Source: Actinobacteria bacterium 13_2_20CM_68_14 (GTDB lineage: Bacteria; Actinomycetota; Thermoleophilia; Gaiellales; Gaiellaceae). Taken from it: 7,867 nucleotides of DNA. Shown piece after piece: positions 5,586-7,867 of this stretch. Below the pieces are notes generated by a model. That model saw only the letters and a program-made list of their open reading frames with translations, was not told the DNA's origin and searched no databases. Made by a program: the position numbers and the translations under genes. Position 1 is the stretch's first letter. Each line of letters opens with the position of its first letter. The DNA lies in assembly GCA_001914705.1 (NCBI GenBank), contig MNDB01000070.1, forward strand, positions 3,547-11,413, read 5' to 3'.

Positions 5586-5700
5586 TGCGGATATGTGTGA
5601 AAAAGCCGTGCCATAGGCGTAACTGCAGCGTAGCAGCGGCAATCTACGACACGATTTCTCGCGAGCTCGGTCAACTCCCGGGGCCGGGTTTGGACGGCGT

Positions 5701-5898
5701 CTAGGCCGCCGCCGCCGGCCGCAAACGTGCCATTCGCGCCCTGACGGCGCGTAGCCGCTGCGACAAGCGGGCCCACGCCCAGGGCTCGACTTCCTGGTAG
5801 CGCACCTCCGATTGCGAGCGGGTGGCTTCCAGGTACTCGAACCAGGCGTCCGCCTCCTCGATCAGCAGCAGTTCTTCGGCTTCGTTCGTGGCGGCCAT
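5701..5898 (-). CDS. Small protein of unknown function (65 aa)
   Basis: I do not recognise this gene. The ATG at 5898 is preceded by GGAGG at 5906-5910 with a 7-nt gap, the best ribosome binding site in the window along with that of rne. The predicted 65-residue product begins MAATNEAEELLLIEEADAWF. It has an acidic amphipathic first half, an aromatic middle (WFEYLEATRS, EVEPWAWARL) and a basic end (QRLRAVRARMARLRP), and looks mostly helical. There is no signal peptide, membrane segment or Cys/His metal site. It lies between rodA and rne on the same strand, with spacers of about 170 bp on both sides, so it may have its own transcript. The frame stays open to 5988, but the upstream part is Pro/Arg-rich and lacks a ribosome binding site. 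A soluble helical regulator or partner protein is possible but unproven. Confidence 0.7.
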   Translation of the reverse strand: MAATNEAEELLLIEEADAWFEYLEATRSQSEVRYQEVEPWAWARLSQRLRAVRARMARLRPAAAA

Positions 5899-6066
5899 GC
5901 GTCCACCTCCGGGTCGATTTCGCAAGCGTAGGACCCGAACCGGACGGAGCTGCTCAGGGGGCGCCTGCGGTGAGCGTTTCCCGCGCACACGGGCGTCGCT
6001 TGCGATACCCGCTGGAGGTCGTGGCGGCTGTGCCGCCGCGACCGTCTAAACCCGTTTTGTGCGTCG
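5899..6066. other. Spacer between rodA and the small ORF
   Basis: This 168-bp spacer holds the hairpin at 6018-6042, the small ORF's Shine-Dalgarno, and a weaker CCCG/CGGG stem near 5982-5995. I see no tRNA, riboswitch class or coding sequence that I can defend. Confidence 0.4.
6018..6042. terminator. Strong hairpin downstream of rodA
   Basis: Twenty-five nt beyond the rodA stop, GTCG-GGCGGC and its complement form a stem of 10 Watson-Crick pairs with one internal mismatch (C-A on the minus strand, a T-G wobble on the plus strand) and a 3-nt loop. No T-run follows on the minus strand, so it is not a canonical intrinsic terminator. It could still terminate in this GC-rich genome, protect the 3' end of the mrdA-rodA message, or be a processing site. 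Confidence 0.4.
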
Positions 6067-7257
6067 CTACCGACGCCGTCGCGCCCCGGCGCCTCGAACG
6101 TAGATCGCTTCGAGAACGCCGATCGCGAGCAGGTTGGCGATCATCGCCGAACCGCCAACACTGACGAACGGGAGCGGGATGCCGGTGATCGGAGCAATCC
6201 CGATCGTCATGCCGACGTTGATGAAGATTTGGAACAACAGGGCGACCACGATTCCCCCCGCCGCGATCGCGGAGAAGGCGTCGCGGGCGCCGGCCATCAC
6301 CTTCAGGCCCCGCCAGATCACGAGCAGGTAGAGCAACAGCAAGACCGAGACGCCGACGAAGCCGCGCTGCTCGGCGACCGAGGCGAAGACGAAGTCGGTC
6401 GCGTGCTCGGGCAGGAAGTTGAGGTTCGTCTGGGTCGCGCCTTTGACGCCGCGGCCCGTCGCGCCGCCCGCGCCGACCGCGTTGATCGACTGGGTGACGT
6501 TGTAGGTAGCGCCGCGCGGATCGTCGTTGCGGTGCATGAAGCCGACGACGCGCTGCTGCTGGTAGTCCTTCAGCACCGGGTGACCGGCCGCCGGCAGGAT
6601 CCAGAGGACGAGCAGGGCCCCAACGAGCGTCGCGCCCCCGAGGATGGCCAGATGCGTCCAGCGCGTCCCTGCAAGGAAGAGCACGCCGGCGAGAGCGGCC
6701 GCATAGACCATGGCGGTTCCGAGGGCCGGCTGGATGAAGACGAGAAAGATCGGTCCGGCCGCGAAGCCGATCGCCGAGAGCACGGTCTTGCTGTCGCCGA
6801 TCCGCTTCGCCCGGTCGGCCAGCACGCCCGCGAGGAAGAGGACGAGCAGCAACTTCCCAAACTCAGAGGGCTGGAACTTGAAGAAGCCGAGGTCGAGCCA
6901 GCGCTTCGAGCCGCGCGTGACCGCGCCGGCGAGGAGAACGACCACCATCAGCCCGAGCGTCCCGACGTAGATCTGCTTGCGGTAGCGCCGGTAGTACTCG
7001 GGATCGACGAAGACGGCGACGACGAGGCCCAACAGCCCGAGAGCCGCGTAGACGCCCTGGCGGACGACGTAGTAGTTCGCGTTGCCGCTGACGTCGTGCC
7101 GGGTGATGCCCGCGATCGCCCAGAGCCCGTATCCCACGAGCGCGCCCGTGGCTGCGAGCAGGACCCAGTCGAGGCGCCGGACGACCGACGCGGCTGCGAC
7201 TGCCTCTTCGCGCCGGCTTCGGAGGCCGCGCGTCCTGGTATCGACGGCCTCAATCAC
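6067..7257 (-). CDS. rodA: Rod-shape peptidoglycan polymerase RodA (SEDS family)
   Basis: This 396-residue membrane protein polymerises lipid II into glycan strands during cell elongation, in complex with a class B PBP. About ten membrane segments are apparent, beginning near residues 30-50. SEDS landmarks are FKFQPSEFGKLLLVLFLAG (127-144), QPALGTAMVYAA (176-187), the extracellular catalytic region LPEHATDFVFASVAEQRGF (282-300) with the conserved Asp at 288, and the closing GIAPITGIPLPFVSVGGSAM (353-372). IPLPFVSVGGS together with the neighbouring mrdA favours RodA over FtsW. The N-terminus has about 28 charged cytoplasmic residues, and the C-terminus ends in RRRR. The GTG at 7257 overlaps the end of mrdA by 8 bp, so translation is probably coupled and the two partners are made together. 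No strong ribosome binding site is visible at this start. Confidence 0.96.
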   Translation of the reverse strand: MIEAVDTRTRGLRSRREEAVAAASVVRRLDWVLLAATGALVGYGLWAIAGITRHDVSGNANYYVVRQGVYAALGLLGLVVAVFVDPEYYRRYRKQIYVGTLGLMVVVLLAGAVTRGSKRWLDLGFFKFQPSEFGKLLLVLFLAGVLADRAKRIGDSKTVLSAIGFAAGPIFLVFIQPALGTAMVYAAALAGVLFLAGTRWTHLAILGGATLVGALLVLWILPAAGHPVLKDYQQQRVVGFMHRNDDPRGATYNVTQSINAVGAGGATGRGVKGATQTNLNFLPEHATDFVFASVAEQRGFVGVSVLLLLYLLVIWRGLKVMAGARDAFSAIAAGGIVVALLFQIFINVGMTIGIAPITGIPLPFVSVGGSAMIANLLAIGVLEAIYVRGAGARRRR

Positions 7258-7867
7258 TCTTCGTCGGCACCCCGACCTGGGTTGGATGCATCTTGAAGTA
7301 GGCCTCGAAGACCTTGAGTGCTGCGGGCGCCGCGGCGGTTCCGCCGTGACCGCCGTTCTCGATCAGGGCGCAAACGGTGATCGTCGGCGCATCGGCGGGC
7401 GCGTAGCCGCACCACCAGGACTGATCGAGTTTCCCGGTGAAGCCGGGGATGCTCGCGCTCTTCTCGGCCGTCCCGGTCTTGCCGGCGATCGGAACCGGGA
7501 AGGTGCCGAAAACGGCCGTCGAGGTCCCGCTGGGGCCGTGGGTCGCTTGCAGCAGGCCCTGGCGCACGACGTCGAGGTAGAGCGGGTCGAGCTTGACGAT
7601 CGGCGCCGGCGGCGGGGCGAAGCTGTGCAGGACGCGGCCCGGCGCCTGCCTGTTGCTGACCTCCTCGACATCGGCGGCGATGTGCGGCTGCACCAGCCGG
7701 CCGCCGTTTGCGATCAGCGCATAGAAGCGCGCCATCTGGAGCGGCGTCACCAGCAGGTCCTTCTGACCGATCGCAAGCTGGATCGAATCTCCAGGCTTCC
7801 AGAGGCGGTCGACCTGCCATTGCTTCGGGTCGGTCTTCGGCGTGTACGTCGCTCTGCGCCACTCCGG
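7250..7867 (-). CDS. mrdA: Penicillin-binding protein 2 (MrdA), C-terminal part
   Basis: This is the last 205 residues of a class B penicillin-binding protein, the transpeptidase that crosslinks strands made by RodA on the outer face of the membrane. The gene runs off the window at 7867, and the frame is open to the edge (PEWRRATYTP...), so the GTG at 7750 is internal rather than a start. WKPGDSIQLAIGQKDLLVTP and LQMARFYALIANGGRLVQPH are typical of PBP2 transpeptidase domains. The third active-site motif KTG is within PIAGKTGTAEKS (KTG at 7472-7480), followed by SWWCGYAPAD and the ITVCALIENGGHGG strand. The SxxK and SxN motifs lie outside the window. The 8-bp overlap with rodA places it in the elongasome operon and supports MrdA rather than the septal FtsI. 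Confidence 0.95.
   Translation of the reverse strand, partial: PEWRRATYTPKTDPKQWQVDRLWKPGDSIQLAIGQKDLLVTPLQMARFYALIANGGRLVQPHIAADVEEVSNRQAPGRVLHSFAPPPAPIVKLDPLYLDVVRQGLLQATHGPSGTSTAVFGTFPVPIAGKTGTAEKSASIPGFTGKLDQSWWCGYAPADAPTITVCALIENGGHGGTAAAPAALKVFEAYFKMHPTQVGVPTKSD

Larger units (their letters stand above)
5526..5700. other. Spacer between the small ORF and rne
   Basis: This 175-bp spacer has a lower GC content in its middle than the genes on either side. It holds the rne Shine-Dalgarno and the GC-rich inverted repeat. It is the longest non-coding stretch upstream of rne and so the most likely place for the promoter of the rne-rplU-rpmA-obg-nadD-rsfS unit, but I could not find a well-spaced -35/-10 pair. 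No RNA gene is recognisable. Confidence 0.5.

Noticed and set aside
5641..5674. TTGACC and TAGATT on the minus strand upstream of rne as a promoter
   Set aside because: The boxes are separated by 22 bp, too far for a standard sigma-70 promoter; no better pair was found.
5918..5945. tRNA-like GGTTCGGGTCC string on the minus strand
   Set aside because: The flanking bases do not form a T-stem, and no D-arm, anticodon arm or acceptor stem can be built.
5899..5988. Longer 95-codon version of the small ORF starting at a GTG at 5988
   Set aside because: The added N-terminus is Pro/Arg-rich with no ribosome binding site, whereas the ATG at 5898 has an excellent one.
6229..7296. Long open frame on the plus strand (355 codons) opposite rodA
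   Set aside because: It mirrors rodA in a GC-rich genome; the product is Arg/Asp/Glu-rich with no recognisable domain, and rodA is unambiguous.

Overview
The window is GC-rich bacterial chromosome with strong G/C preference at third codon positions and frequent GTG/TTG starts. All genes lie on the minus strand, so transcription runs from high to low coordinates. The order is mrdA (3' end) - rodA - small ORF - rne/rng - rplU - rpmA - obg - nadD - rsfS. The rne-rplU-rpmA-obg-nadD-rsfS core is typical of Actinobacteriota. Its attachment to an elongasome block (mrdA-rodA) and the protein style suggest a deep-branching actinobacterium, perhaps class Thermoleophilia. That placement is inference from gene order and composition, not from a search. 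I see no mobile element, CRISPR array, rRNA or tRNA.

Layout. 7867-6067: C-terminal part of the class B penicillin-binding protein MrdA (cut by the window edge), overlapping the SEDS glycosyltransferase gene rodA by 8 bp; together they form the peptidoglycan synthase of cell elongation. 6066-5526: two short spacers around an unrecognised 65-residue ORF with a near-perfect Shine-Dalgarno; the spacers hold GC-rich hairpins. 5525-2899: an RNase E/G-family gene with long disordered basic ends, whose reading frame is broken in three places. One break is an exact tandem duplication of 149 bp that also duplicates the CPVC zinc-link segment. 2859-3: a tightly packed run of rplU, rpmA, obg, nadD and rsfS with 1-bp to 26-bp overlaps or very short gaps, all intact.

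How the genes fit together. rplU and rpmA encode 50S proteins, Obg is a 50S-assembly GTPase, RsfS silences the 50S subunit, and RNase E/G matures and degrades RNA, so this is a ribosome-biogenesis and RNA-turnover operon. NadD (NAD synthesis) is a usual passenger next to rsfS.

Most notable: the disrupted rne. The identical stretch is 150 bp, the same as a common short-read length, and deleting one unit restores the frame there. An assembly artefact must therefore be excluded before calling it a pseudogene or a reversible switch. Other points are the three basic RGSRGG cassettes shared by both ends of the RNase, a TRAM/S1-like C-terminal domain, a histone-like K/A/P tail on L21, an L21 leader hairpin carrying the likely ribosome binding site, a shortened Obg C-terminal domain, and the unknown 65-residue ORF. 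I found no convincing new multi-gene system.
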